Both the position numbers and the translations under genes were made by a program. This document shows positions 17,002 through 26,400 of a DNA stretch of 64,000 nucleotides, piece by piece. The first letter of the stretch is position 1; every line of letters starts with the position of its first letter. This stretch comes from Comamonadaceae bacterium (GTDB lineage Bacteria > Pseudomonadota > Gammaproteobacteria > Burkholderiales > Burkholderiaceae_C), in contig JAAFIY010000004.1 of the NCBI GenBank assembly GCA_013297985.1, positions 16,620 to 80,619 of the forward strand, written 5' to 3'. Below the pieces are notes generated by a model. It was not told the origin of the DNA and ran no database searches. It worked only from the letters and a program-made list of their open reading frames with translations.

Positions 17002-18078
17002 ATGGCCCTGATGGATTTCATCAAGAAGCAGTTCATTGACATCATTCAATGGACCGAAGACAGCGACGGCACGCTGGCTTGGCGCTTTCCCATGGCGGAC
17101 ATGGAGATTCAGTACGGCGCTTCGCTCACCGTGCGTGAATCGCAAATGGCGGTGTTTGTGAACGAGGGCAAAGTGGCCGATGTGTTCGGCCCCGGCATGT
17201 ACAAGCTCACCACCCAGACGATTCCGGTACTGACGTACCTGAAGAACTGGGACAAGCTGTTTGAGTCACCGTTCAAGAGCGAGGTGTACTTCTTCAGCAC
17301 CCGCCAGCAGGTCGACCAAAAGTGGGGCACGCCGCAGCCCATCACCGTGCGCGACAAAGACTTTGGCGCGGTGCGCCTGCGGGCCTTTGGCAACTATGCC
17401 TTCAAGCTGGTGGACCCCAAGCTGTTTCACACCGAGGTGTCGGGCACACGGGCCAGCTACACCGTGGCCGAAATTGACGGCCAATTGCGCGGGCTGGTGT
17501 TGCAAAACATCAGCGTGGCCATTGCCTCCAGCGGCATTCCGTTTTTGGACCTGGCAGCCAACCAGATCTTGTTTGCCGAGGCGCTGCGCAAGCAGCTTGA
17601 CCCCGAATTTGCCAAGCTGGGCCTGAAGGTCGAGCAGCTCACGGTGCAAAGCTTGTCACTGCCCGAAGAGCTGCAAAAAATCTTGGACCAAAAAATTGGC
17701 ATGGGCATGGTGGGCAACGACATGGCCAAGTTCATGCAATACCAAACCGCGCAGGCCATTCCCAAGATGGCAGAGGGCGCAGCAGGCGCGGGCGGTGGCG
17801 GCTCGGTCGTTGGCGACGCAATGGGGCTGGGCGCGGGTGTGGCCATGGGCCAAGTGCTGGCGCAAAGCCTGCAGGCAGGCTTGGGTGGCATGAACCAGCC
17901 CGCTATGAGTTCTGTAGCAGCTTCCGCAGGAATGGCGGGCGCTGCAGCCGCATCAGGCATCAAACCTGATGAAGTGATGGCCACGCTAGAAAAGCTGGCT
18001 GAGCTCAAAAGCAAAGGCATCCTGACGGAAGAAGAGTTCGCCACCAAGAAGGCTGAGCTGCTCAAGAAACTGGTGTAG
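17002..18078 (+). CDS. SPFH (band 7) domain protein with C-terminal SHOCT domain
   Basis: The 358-aa protein begins with an SPFH/band-7 domain of the virion-core-like (YdjI) type: MALMDFIKKQFIDIIQWTED, SQMAVFVNEGKVADVFGPGMYKL and ITVRDKDFGAVRLRAFGNYAF. A glycine/alanine-rich linker at about 250-320 follows, then a C-terminal SHOCT module (MATLEKLAELKSKGILTEEEFATKKAELLKKL). Such proteins oligomerise on membranes as scaffolds. An AGGAGG site sits five bases before the ATG. The linker contains an in-frame copy of the dispersed ~50-bp repeat (17901-17949). It heads a five-gene cluster, so it may organise the membrane proteins encoded downstream (inference). Confidence 0.9.
   Translation: MALMDFIKKQFIDIIQWTEDSDGTLAWRFPMADMEIQYGASLTVRESQMAVFVNEGKVADVFGPGMYKLTTQTIPVLTYLKNWDKLFESPFKSEVYFFSTRQQVDQKWGTPQPITVRDKDFGAVRLRAFGNYAFKLVDPKLFHTEVSGTRASYTVAEIDGQLRGLVLQNISVAIASSGIPFLDLAANQILFAEALRKQLDPEFAKLGLKVEQLTVQSLSLPEELQKILDQKIGMGMVGNDMAKFMQYQTAQAIPKMAEGAAGAGGGGSVVGDAMGLGAGVAMGQVLAQSLQAGLGGMNQPAMSSVAASAGMAGAAAASGIKPDEVMATLEKLAELKSKGILTEEEFATKKAELLKKLV
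17901..17949 (+). repeat. Copy of the dispersed ~50-bp repeat inside the SPFH gene
   Basis: CGCTATGAGTTCTGTAGC followed by GGCGGGCGCTGCAGCC, matching the intergenic copies in length and in both arms. It is read in frame as part of the Ala-rich linker (AMSSVAASAGMAGAAA). Confidence 0.6.
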
Positions 18079-18126
18079 TCACGCTCTGGCTTGGTCGTCC
18101 TTCCTTGACTGAATCCACCGCGCCCG

Positions 18127-19653
18127 GTGGCTGAAAGCGCTTCCCCCCAACGCGCCTGGCGTGCGGCCTGCCCGGGTTGCGGCGCGCCGGTGGAGTTCAA
18201 GTTTGCGCAGAGCACCCATGCGGTGTGCGGCTACTGCCAAAGCACCGTGGTGCGCAGCGGTGAGGTGCTCAAACGCATCGGCAAGATGGCCGAGCTGTTT
18301 GATGACCACAGCCCGCTTCAGTTAGGCGCATCCGGCACCTACAAAGGCCGCGCCTTCACTTTGGTGGGGCGGCTGCAGTTCAAGGGCTCCACCGGCGTTT
18401 GGGCCGAGTGGGAAGCCCTGTGCACCGACGGTACCCTGCTCAATTTGGCCGAGGACAACGGCGCCTATGTGATGGCGCGGGCGCTGGACACGGCGCGTGA
18501 AGCCCCCGCCGCCGAGCACTTTCGTTTAGGCGCCACCACGGCAGTCAACGGCAAGCCCGCCACCGTCACCCTCAATGATTCGGTGGCGCTGATCAGCGCC
18601 CAAGGCGAGCTGCCCAAGCTGCCGCCGCTGGGCCAGCCCTTTGCGGTGGTGGAGCTGCGCACCCAAGAGCAGCAAGTCATCAGCATTGAATACAGCAGCA
18701 CCCCGCCGCGCTGGAGCGTGGGCGAAGCGGTGGCGTTGGCCGACTTGGCCATGAGCGGCCTCAAGACCGAGCTGGCCAGCGAAAGCAAAGGCCGCCAGTT
18801 CAGTTGCCCCAACTGCGGCGCCAGCGTGGGCGTGTCGCTGGCCAGCAGCAAGAGCGTGGTGTGCGGCAGTTGCGACAGCATCATCGACCTGAACACCGGC
18901 ATTGGCGGCGAGCTCACCGCTGTGAAGCAAGACGAGCACATCGAGCCGCTCATTCCCATGGGCTCATCTGGCAAGCTGCAAAACACCCAATGGCAGGTGG
19001 TGGGCTTTCAGCATCGGCTGGGGGTAGAGCCCGGCTCTGACGAGCACTTTGGCTGGGACGAATACCTGCTGTTTGAAGCCAAGCGCGGCTTTGTGTTTTT
19101 GGTGGACTCCACCGAGGGCTGGAGCTTGGTGAAACCCACCACCGGCGTGCCCAAGCTCAGTGCCAATGGCAGCCAGGCCACGTATCTGGGCGGCTCCTAC
19201 ATGCTCACCAGCACCTACAAGGCCGAGACCACTTATGTCTGCGGCGAGTTTTACTGGCCCGTGTTTCGCGGCCAAGTCACGCAAAACCGCGACTTTGCCC
19301 GTGGCCGTGATTTGCTGAGCCTGGAGCAAAGCGACAAAGAACTCAATTGGTCAGCCGGCTCCAAGCTCGACGCCAACACCGTGGTGCAAGCCTTTGGCCT
19401 CAAGGGCCAAGAGGCCGCTTTCAAACGTTCTGACGTGACGCCAGTGAGCTTCTCAGGCGGCAACGGGATGAGTTTTTCAACACTGCTGACGATCTTTGTG
19501 ATTCTGATCATTCTGGCCAGCATCATGAACGCATGCGGCCCGCGCTGTGACCCGTCACGCGAGGATTGCAGCGCCTACACCAGCTCCAGCGGGCGCAGCA
19601 GCGGCGGCTCGTGGGGCGGCGGGGGCTCGATTGGCGGCGGTGGCCACAAGTAG
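18127..19653 (+). CDS. DUF4178 protein with two zinc ribbons
   Basis: The 508-aa protein starts at GTG 18127. It has a first zinc ribbon (CPGCGAPVEF ... CGYCQS, residues about 15-40) and a DUF4178 domain (LQLGASGTYKGRAFTLVGRLQF). A second zinc ribbon (CPNCGASVGV ... CGSCDS, about 225-250) and a second DUF4178 copy (IPMGSSGKLQNTQWQVVGFQHR) follow. Near the C-terminus there is one hydrophobic helix (LLTIFVILIILASIMNA) and a Gly/Ser-rich tail. DUF4178 has no known reaction but recurs beside DUF350 and spermidine-synthase-like genes, as here. The predicted topology is a large cytoplasmic domain anchored by a C-terminal helix. It lies 48 bp after the SPFH gene. Confidence 0.88.
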   Translation: MAESASPQRAWRAACPGCGAPVEFKFAQSTHAVCGYCQSTVVRSGEVLKRIGKMAELFDDHSPLQLGASGTYKGRAFTLVGRLQFKGSTGVWAEWEALCTDGTLLNLAEDNGAYVMARALDTAREAPAAEHFRLGATTAVNGKPATVTLNDSVALISAQGELPKLPPLGQPFAVVELRTQEQQVISIEYSSTPPRWSVGEAVALADLAMSGLKTELASESKGRQFSCPNCGASVGVSLASSKSVVCGSCDSIIDLNTGIGGELTAVKQDEHIEPLIPMGSSGKLQNTQWQVVGFQHRLGVEPGSDEHFGWDEYLLFEAKRGFVFLVDSTEGWSLVKPTTGVPKLSANGSQATYLGGSYMLTSTYKAETTYVCGEFYWPVFRGQVTQNRDFARGRDLLSLEQSDKELNWSAGSKLDANTVVQAFGLKGQEAAFKRSDVTPVSFSGGNGMSFSTLLTIFVILIILASIMNACGPRCDPSREDCSAYTSSSGRSSGGSWGGGGSIGGGGHK

Positions 19654-19699
19654 CTGGTTGGTGTTTTGACGGTTGGTTGTTCACCCAAGGAGAAACCAA

Positions 19700-19924
19700 A
19701 TGATGTGGGGCCTTGAATACTTAAAACCCGGCGCGTTTTTGTCGGCGCTGCTGTTCGCCATCATTGGTGTGGTGATCTTTTGGATCTGCTTCATCATCAT
19801 CGACAAGCTCACGCCCTACGACCTGTGGCTGGAGATTGTCGAAAAGCAAAACGTGGCCTTAGGGCTGGTGGTCGCAGCCATGAGCCTGGGTATTTGCATC
19901 ATCGTGGCCGCGGCCATCCACTAG
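19700..19924 (+). CDS. DUF350 family small membrane protein
   Basis: A 74-aa protein starting at ATG 19700 (AAGGAG eight bases upstream; ATG 19703 also possible). The ORF-track start is 9 codons too long. It has two hydrophobic helices (ALLFAIIGVVIFWICFIIIDKL and VALGLVVAAMSLGICIIVAAAI) separated by the acidic loop TPYDLWLEIVEKQN, the DUF350 (YjfL-like) signature. This is one repeat unit of the family, which usually has two, so it may function as a multimer. It sits 4 bp before the SpeE-like gene. Confidence 0.87.
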   Translation: MMWGLEYLKPGAFLSALLFAIIGVVIFWICFIIIDKLTPYDLWLEIVEKQNVALGLVVAAMSLGICIIVAAAIH

Positions 19925-19928
19925 ACCG

Positions 19929-21620
19929 GTGCCCAGCCCAGCGGTGCCGGTGCCAAGCGCTCCGGCCGCAGCAGACACCGCAGCAGACTTGGCCACGGCC
20001 CGGTCGCGCTGGCCTGCGCCTGGGTCGGCTGAACCGGGCGCGGAGCCCGCCACCGAGGCCACGCCACCCCCCGCGTCGAATGACCCGGTGCCGCCAGGCC
20101 CGCGGCCAATGGAAGTGGCGCTGCTGGCCAGCGTGTTCGTCATCGCCGCCTGCGGGCTGGTGTACGAACTCGCTGCGGGCGCCTTGGCCAGCTATGTGCT
20201 GGGTGATTCGGTTCTGCAGTTCTCCACCATCATCGGCACTTACTTGTTTGCAATGGGCGTGGGCTCGTGGTTGTCGCGCTTTATTGATCGGCAATTGCCC
20301 GCGCACTTCTTGCGCATTGAGCTGCTGATTGCCTTGGTGGGCGGCCTCATGCCCGCTGCCTTGTTTTTGCTGCACGCGCACCAGCCGCTGGCTTTCAGAG
20401 AGGTGCTGTACGGCCTGGTGCTGTTGATCGGCACGCTGGTGGGGCTGGAAATTCCGCTGGTGATGCGGCTGCTTAAACGCAATGTGGCGCTCAAGGATTT
20501 GGTGTCACAGGTGCTGACCTTTGACTACCTGGGCGCGCTGGCGGTGTCGCTGGCGTTTCCCTTGCTGCTGCTGCCGCAGCTCGGCCTGGTGCGCACCGGG
20601 CTGCTGTTTGGGCTGCTCAATGCCGGGGTGGCGCTGTGGGCGCTGTGGCTTTTCAGGCACGAGCTGCGCGGCCTGCTGTGGCATGTGGGCGCCGCACTGG
20701 GCACGGCAGGGGTGCTGGCGCTGGCTTTTGCCCAAGCCGACCGCATCACCACCTGGGCCGAAGACCGCTTTTATCAAGACAAAGTGGTGTACGCCGAATC
20801 ATCACCCTGGCAGCGGGTGGTGGTGACCCACGGCCGCGAAGGCCACAAGCTGTACTTGAACGGCAACCTGCAGTTTGCCGAGCGCGATGAATACCGCTAC
20901 CACGAAGCGCTGGTGCACCCCGCCGCAGCGGCCTTCAACGCTGCGGGCACAGGGCCGCGCCGGGTGGCCGTGCTGGGCGGGGGCGATGGCTTGGCAGTGC
21001 GCGAGATCTTGCGCTATCCGGCGGTGGAGTCCATCACCCTGGTGGAGCTGGATCCACACATGACGCGGCTGTTTTCCACCCACGCCGCGCTGCAGCGCAT
21101 CAATGGTGATTCCTTGCGCTCACCCAAGGTCAAGGTGCTCAATGCCGACGCTTTCACCTGGTTGGAAGACAGCCGCGAGATGTTTGATTTGATCGTGGTG
21201 GATTTTCCTGACCCCACCAATTTCTCGATTGGCAAGCTCTACACCGACAGCTTTTACCGCCTGCTGGCCGCGCGCTTGTCGGCCAGTGGTTTTGCGGTGG
21301 TGCAAAGCACCTCACCGCTGGTGGCGCGGCAAAGTTTTTGGACGGTAGTGCAAACCATTGAATCGGTAGGCCTGCACACCAGCGCTTACCACGCCTTGGT
21401 GCCCAGCTTTGGCGAATGGGGCTTCATCATCGCCAGCCGCAGGCCTTGGGCGCCGCCTACGCAGGTGCCGGATGGCCTGCGCTACGCCAGCCCGCCCATC
21501 ATCAGCGCCATGACACAGTTCCCGCCCGACATGGCACGGGTGGATGCGGATGTGAACCGTCTGTACAACCAAGTGCTGGTGACGACGTTTGAGCGCGAAT
21601 GGGGCCAGGTACGCCGTTAG
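19929..21620 (+). CDS. Membrane-bound spermidine synthase-like (SpeE-fold) aminopropyltransferase
   Basis: The 563-aa product starts at GTG 19929, 4 bp after DUF350. A Pro/Ala-rich N-terminus is followed by about seven membrane helices (residues ~60-255, e.g. ALLASVFVIAACGLVYELAAGAL). A spermidine-synthase domain comes next, with NLQFAERDEYRYHEALVHPA, the SAM-binding VAVLGGGDGLAVREIL, ELDPHMTRLF and the catalytic-loop VVDFPDPTNFSIGKLY. True SpeE enzymes are soluble, whereas this fused class is found with DUF350 and DUF4178 genes. Transfer of an aminopropyl group to an unknown acceptor at the membrane is plausible but unproven. No AdoMet decarboxylase gene, the usual source of the aminopropyl donor, is in the cluster. 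Confidence 0.88.
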   Translation: MPSPAVPVPSAPAAADTAADLATARSRWPAPGSAEPGAEPATEATPPPASNDPVPPGPRPMEVALLASVFVIAACGLVYELAAGALASYVLGDSVLQFSTIIGTYLFAMGVGSWLSRFIDRQLPAHFLRIELLIALVGGLMPAALFLLHAHQPLAFREVLYGLVLLIGTLVGLEIPLVMRLLKRNVALKDLVSQVLTFDYLGALAVSLAFPLLLLPQLGLVRTGLLFGLLNAGVALWALWLFRHELRGLLWHVGAALGTAGVLALAFAQADRITTWAEDRFYQDKVVYAESSPWQRVVVTHGREGHKLYLNGNLQFAERDEYRYHEALVHPAAAAFNAAGTGPRRVAVLGGGDGLAVREILRYPAVESITLVELDPHMTRLFSTHAALQRINGDSLRSPKVKVLNADAFTWLEDSREMFDLIVVDFPDPTNFSIGKLYTDSFYRLLAARLSASGFAVVQSTSPLVARQSFWTVVQTIESVGLHTSAYHALVPSFGEWGFIIASRRPWAPPTQVPDGLRYASPPIISAMTQFPPDMARVDADVNRLYNQVLVTTFEREWGQVRR

Positions 21621-23428
21621 TGCCTGCCCCTGGCGTGTCCCGGCGCGCTGCGCTGGGCGGCCTGGGTGCGGCCACTGCAGTGGGCTTGGGGCTTGGCTCT
21701 TGTACGCCTGGTGGTGCGCCCGGGGGTGCGCCCGCAGGTGCGCCGCTCGCGTCGGCCGATGTGCTGGCCCTGGACAGCGCTGCGGTGCGCGAGGCCTTGG
21801 CCCACACCCAGGGCCTGCCCGTGCAATGGCTGGCAGACCACGGTGCGGTCGCGCATGCCGCCCTGGGCGTACAAGGCGCTGGCGCGGTACCTGCACACGG
21901 CGCGGCCACACCGCAACGCGCGGATGTGCTGGTGTTGGGGGCGGGCGTGGCTGGCTTGGCTGCTGCGCGGGCCTTGATCAGCCGCGGCGTGCAAAACGTC
22001 GTGGTGCTGGACCTGCAAGACCAGGCAGGCGGGCATGCTCAGGGCTTGACGCTGGATCTGCCCGGTGGCGGTCGCACCTCCGTCCCGCTGGCAGCGCACT
22101 ACCTGCCTGTGCCGGGGCCCCACGCTGAGCGCGACGCGCCCGGCCTGGTGGAGCTGCTGGCCGACTTCGGCCTGCTGCAGCGCGACTCAGCCGGGCGCTG
22201 GCAGCCCGAGGCGCGCCACCTGTGTCACAGCCCGCAGGAGCGCTTGTTTGCCCAAGGCCAATGGCACCCCGGCTTGCTGCTGCTGGACGACGCCACGGCG
22301 CAGGCGCAAGCGCGCCAGTTAGCCGAGCGCATCCGCACGTTACAGGCCGGTGGTGGCTGGGGCATTCTGGCACCTGCTTGGCACAGCTTTCAGCAAGGAA
22401 AAAGGCCTCTTGCGCCCGAATGGTGGGCGCTAGACGCTATTACTTTTGAAGCATGGCTGCAGCAAGAAGGCATCACCCACGCGAGCTTGCTCAGCTATTT
22501 GGACTACTGCTGCCGAGACGACTACGGCGCGGGCGTGGGCGTGGTGTCGGCTTGGGCCGGCGTGCATTACTTTGCCGCCCGCCACGGTTTTGCCGCGCCC
22601 GATGCAGCCACCGCTCCAGTCGACGCCGCCTGGCCGGTTTTTACCTGGCCCCAGGGCAATGGCTGGCTCACCCAGCGCCTGGCCGCTCCCTTGGGGCCTC
22701 GTCGGCTGTTGCTGGGCCGCGCGGCTGTCTCTGTGCAGGAGCAGCGCCAAGGGGTGTTGGCGCAGGTGCTGCGCTTGGCAGATGGCACGGTAGAGCGCTG
22801 GCAGGCCAAGGCAGTGGTGTTGGCGCTACCTGCGCATGTGCTCCGACGCGTTTGGCCGGATGCCCCAGCGCCCTTGCGCCAGTGGCCTAGCGCGCAAGCC
22901 CACTGGCAGCTGGCCCACCTGGTGCTAGACAAACCGCCGCGCGATCAGCGCGGCCCGGCGCTGGCTTGGGACAACGTGGTGCGGGGCGGCCATGGCCTGG
23001 GCGTGGTGCATGGCGGCCATCAGCGCACCGACCCACGCCCCGGTCCCACCGTGTGGACCTGGTATCACGCTGGCGGTATTGACCCACGCGAGCGTCTCGC
23101 TTTGCTGCGCCAGGCGCCGGGTGAGGGCCTAGCGCCCTTGTGGGCCGATCTGTTAAGCGCCCACCCCGACTTGCCCGAGCGTGTGCAGGCCATTGCCCGA
23201 GTGCGACACGGCCATGGCATGCCTTGCCCCCTGCCTGGTTTGCAGCAAAGCCTGCAGCGCGCCAGCACCTTGCCGGGCTGGCCGGTGCCCACGTCGGCCA
23301 GCGGGCGCGTTCGCTGGGCCCACAGCGACTGCGCTGGCTATGCCATTTTTGAAGAAGCTTTTTGCCGCGGTCACCTAGCGGGGCACCAAACCGCCCAGCG
23401 CTTGAGCACAATGGGTGCCTATGGATGA
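21599..23428 (+). CDS. Exported FAD/NAD(P)-binding oxidoreductase, amine-oxidase-like
   Basis: The 609-aa protein overlaps the SpeE-like gene by 22 bp, so the two are translationally linked. It opens with a Tat-type signal (SRRAALGGLGAATAVG) that ends in a lipobox-like LGSC, pointing to a periplasmic, perhaps lipid-anchored enzyme. The FAD motif is VLVLGAGVAGLAAARAL (about 108-124) and a second dinucleotide-contacting stretch is AKAVVLALPAHVLRRV; the C-terminus has SDCAGYAIFEEA. The fold is that of flavin amine oxidases (polyamine/monoamine). Pairing with a SpeE-like protein suggests oxidation of the same amine product (inference). A repeat copy lies in frame at 22404-22454. Confidence 0.83.
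   Translation: MGPGTPLVPAPGVSRRAALGGLGAATAVGLGLGSCTPGGAPGGAPAGAPLASADVLALDSAAVREALAHTQGLPVQWLADHGAVAHAALGVQGAGAVPAHGAATPQRADVLVLGAGVAGLAAARALISRGVQNVVVLDLQDQAGGHAQGLTLDLPGGGRTSVPLAAHYLPVPGPHAERDAPGLVELLADFGLLQRDSAGRWQPEARHLCHSPQERLFAQGQWHPGLLLLDDATAQAQARQLAERIRTLQAGGGWGILAPAWHSFQQGKRPLAPEWWALDAITFEAWLQQEGITHASLLSYLDYCCRDDYGAGVGVVSAWAGVHYFAARHGFAAPDAATAPVDAAWPVFTWPQGNGWLTQRLAAPLGPRRLLLGRAAVSVQEQRQGVLAQVLRLADGTVERWQAKAVVLALPAHVLRRVWPDAPAPLRQWPSAQAHWQLAHLVLDKPPRDQRGPALAWDNVVRGGHGLGVVHGGHQRTDPRPGPTVWTWYHAGGIDPRERLALLRQAPGEGLAPLWADLLSAHPDLPERVQAIARVRHGHGMPCPLPGLQQSLQRASTLPGWPVPTSASGRVRWAHSDCAGYAIFEEAFCRGHLAGHQTAQRLSTMGAYG
22404..22454 (-). repeat. Copy of the dispersed ~50-bp repeat inside the FAD oxidoreductase gene
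   Basis: The minus strand reads ATGCTTCAAAAGTAATAGC, then CGCCCACCATTCGGGCG and GAGGCC. Arms, spacing and ends match the intergenic copies. It is translated in frame as part of the coding sequence. Confidence 0.6.
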
Positions 23429-26400
23429 GTCTGCATCTGCACCTGCAGTGGCTTTGGGGCACGCCGACGACGAGTTGCGTCGCCTGCGTGCTGCGCTAGA
23501 GCGCCAGCGCGACCTGCTGGGCCTGGCGGGCCGCCTGGGCGGCACGGGTGCCTGGATCTGGGAATGCGGGGGTGACGGCAGCCTGACGATTTCCGAGACG
23601 CTGGCCGAGATTCTGGACATTGACCCCGCCGCCGAAATCACCTTTGAAGGCATGCGCCGGCTGATCGCGCCAGAGTTTCGCCAGGGGGGGGTAGAAAGCA
23701 CCATGGCAGCCACGCGCGCCGGGGTGCGGTTTTCCTATGACGCACAGATCGTGCGGCCAATGGCGTCGCGCCTGTGGATTCGGTCCACGGGTGAAGCCAC
23801 CCTAGACGACAACGGCCGCCCGCTGCGGCTGATGGGCGCGGTTCAGCTGATTGAGACCGAACGCCAGCGCAGCCTAGAGATGAGCGCCAGCGAAGCACGC
23901 TTTCGCATGGTGGCCGAGGCCACCACCGATGCCGTGTGGGACTGGGATTTGCGCACCGACGCCATGTGGTGGAGCGAAGGCATCGGCACCTTGTTTGGCT
24001 ATACCCCTGAAACACTTGAGCCCGACAGCCGTTCTTGGACGCTGCGCCTGCACCCTGACGACTACCAGCGGGTGGTAGACGGCATCCATGCCGTCATCGA
24101 CGGCACCCACAGCACTTGGCAAGACCGATATCGTTTTATGCGCGCAGACGGGCAGGTGGCCCATGTGCACGACCGCGGCTTTGTGTTTCGCGACGAAGAC
24201 GGGCGGCCGATTCGCATGGTGGGCGGCATGGCCGACCGCACCGCTGAACACGAAGCCCAACTGGCCGCGCAGCGCGAAGCCGCTATTCGCAGCTCGATCA
24301 CCCGGGTGCAGCAGGAGCTGGCCAACCTGGACAACGGCACCCATTTGTCGCTGGTTTTGCAGCGCATGGCACAAGCTGCGCTGGACTTCACCAGCGCTAC
24401 CAGTGCCACCATTGAGTTGGTCGAAGGCGCCTTGCTGCGCACCAGTGCCAGCGTGGGTGATCTGGCGTCGCCCTTGGGCTCGGTACAGCCGCTGGCCAAT
24501 ACCTTGTCGGGCCGCTCCATTCGGCGCGGCAGGGTGATGGCTTCTAGCGATCAGCGCAGCGACAGCCGCTACATCGAGTCGCACATGCCCAACCGCGCCG
24601 CTGCCGCCGCCATGGCCGCACCCCTGCGCACGGGCAACCAGGTGGTGGGCGTGCTCAAGCTGCTTGCGCCGCCAGAGCATGCGTTTACAGAAGCCGATTC
24701 ATTTCACTTGCAAGTGTTGGTGGAAACTTTGGGTTCCACCATTGAGCGCAGGCAGTTCACCGAGCGCCTGAAAGCGTCTGAGCAGCAGTACCGCGCTCTG
24801 TTTGGCGACAGTGTGTTGCCGATGTGGGTGTATGACCAAAACTCATTGCGCTTGCTGGAAGTCAACGACGCGGCGGTGGAGCACTACGGCTACAGCCGCC
24901 TTGAGTTCTTGAACATGTCGGTGCGCGACTTGTGGGTTGATCGCATACCCGAGCGCGAGGCGCACTTGCGTGACCTCATCGCCCGAGGCGAGCACGCCAG
25001 CAGCGTGACCACCCAGCACCGCTGCAAGGATGGGCGTGTCATTGATGTGGACGTGCGCGCCACCAGCAACGTGTTCAATGGCATTGCCTGCCGGCTGGTG
25101 GTGGTGGTAGACATCTCTGAGCGCCTGCGCACCGAACGCGAGCTGGCCCGCATCAGCCGCGCGCAGGCCATGCGCTCGGGCTTTAACGAAGTGCTGGCCC
25201 GGGCGCAAGACGAATCGGGCTTGCTGCAAGAGGTTTGCCAAATCGCCACTGAGCTCGGTGGCTATCGGGTGGCCACCATTGGCTTTGCGCGGCACGATGC
25301 GGACAAAAGCATTGAGGTGATCGCCCACTCTGGCGTGGGCGAGAAGGTGCTGCTGACGCTCCCGTTGAGCTGGGACGAGCACTCCCCCAACGGGCAAGGG
25401 CCGTCGGCGCGCTGCATTCGTTCCAGCCAACCGGTGCTGATCACAGACACCCTGAATGATCCCGCCTACGCCCAATGGCGCGATAAAGCGACTAGGTTCA
25501 ATCTTCGCAGTGCGGTGTGCCTGCCTCTTAAGCACCAACAAACTGCTTTTGGATTCTTGTACTTGTTCTCAGCTGAGCCGCTGGACCTCAGTGGGGATGA
25601 GTATCAGCTGCTGCTGCAACTGTGCGATGACATCGCATTTGGCGTAGAAAGCCTGCGCGCTCGCGCCGCTGAGCGCGCCTTGCAAGAAAGCATGCTGCGC
25701 ATTGCCCAGGCGGTATCGGCGCGCAGTGGTCGGTCGTTCTTTCAGATCTTGGCGCAAGACCTGGCGCAATGCATGGGCGTTGAGGCAGTGCTGATAGGCA
25801 CCTTAGCTTCTGACACCGCCGTGCTGGGCGTTTTGGGCTCGACGGTGCGGGGTGCTACGCAAGACACCCAGTTGCTTGAGCTGCAAGGCCTGCCGCTCGA
25901 TTTGTCGACAGACAAGTGGCACTGTGCGACTGCTTTTTCCCAACACGCCAGCGAATGGCCGTGGGCTGCGCTCAACCCGGGCTTTCAAAGCGCCTTGGCG
26001 TTGCGGCTGGACGACGGCAATGGCAAAGCGCTTGGGCTGTTGCTGGCCTTGAGCGAAAGGGCGCTTGCGTTTTCGCCCTTGGCTATTTCATCGATTCGCA
26101 TCTTTGCCAGTCGCGCCGCTGCTGAACTGGAGCGACTGGCCTCTGACGACCGCATCCGAGACCAAGCGCAACTGCTGGACCAAGCCTACGACGCCATCTT
26201 TGAGCGATCGCTCGACGGTCGCATTTTGTACTGGAACAAAGGCGCAGAGCGCCTGTATGGTTACGCGCTTCATGAGATCCAGGGCCGGTCAATCTTGACC
26301 GATGTCTACCAAGACTTGGCGCCCTATCGGACTGCGATGCAAGCGGTGCTGCGCGACGGTCAGTGGCAAGGCGAATTTGAGCAGCGCAATCGCGCTGGCA

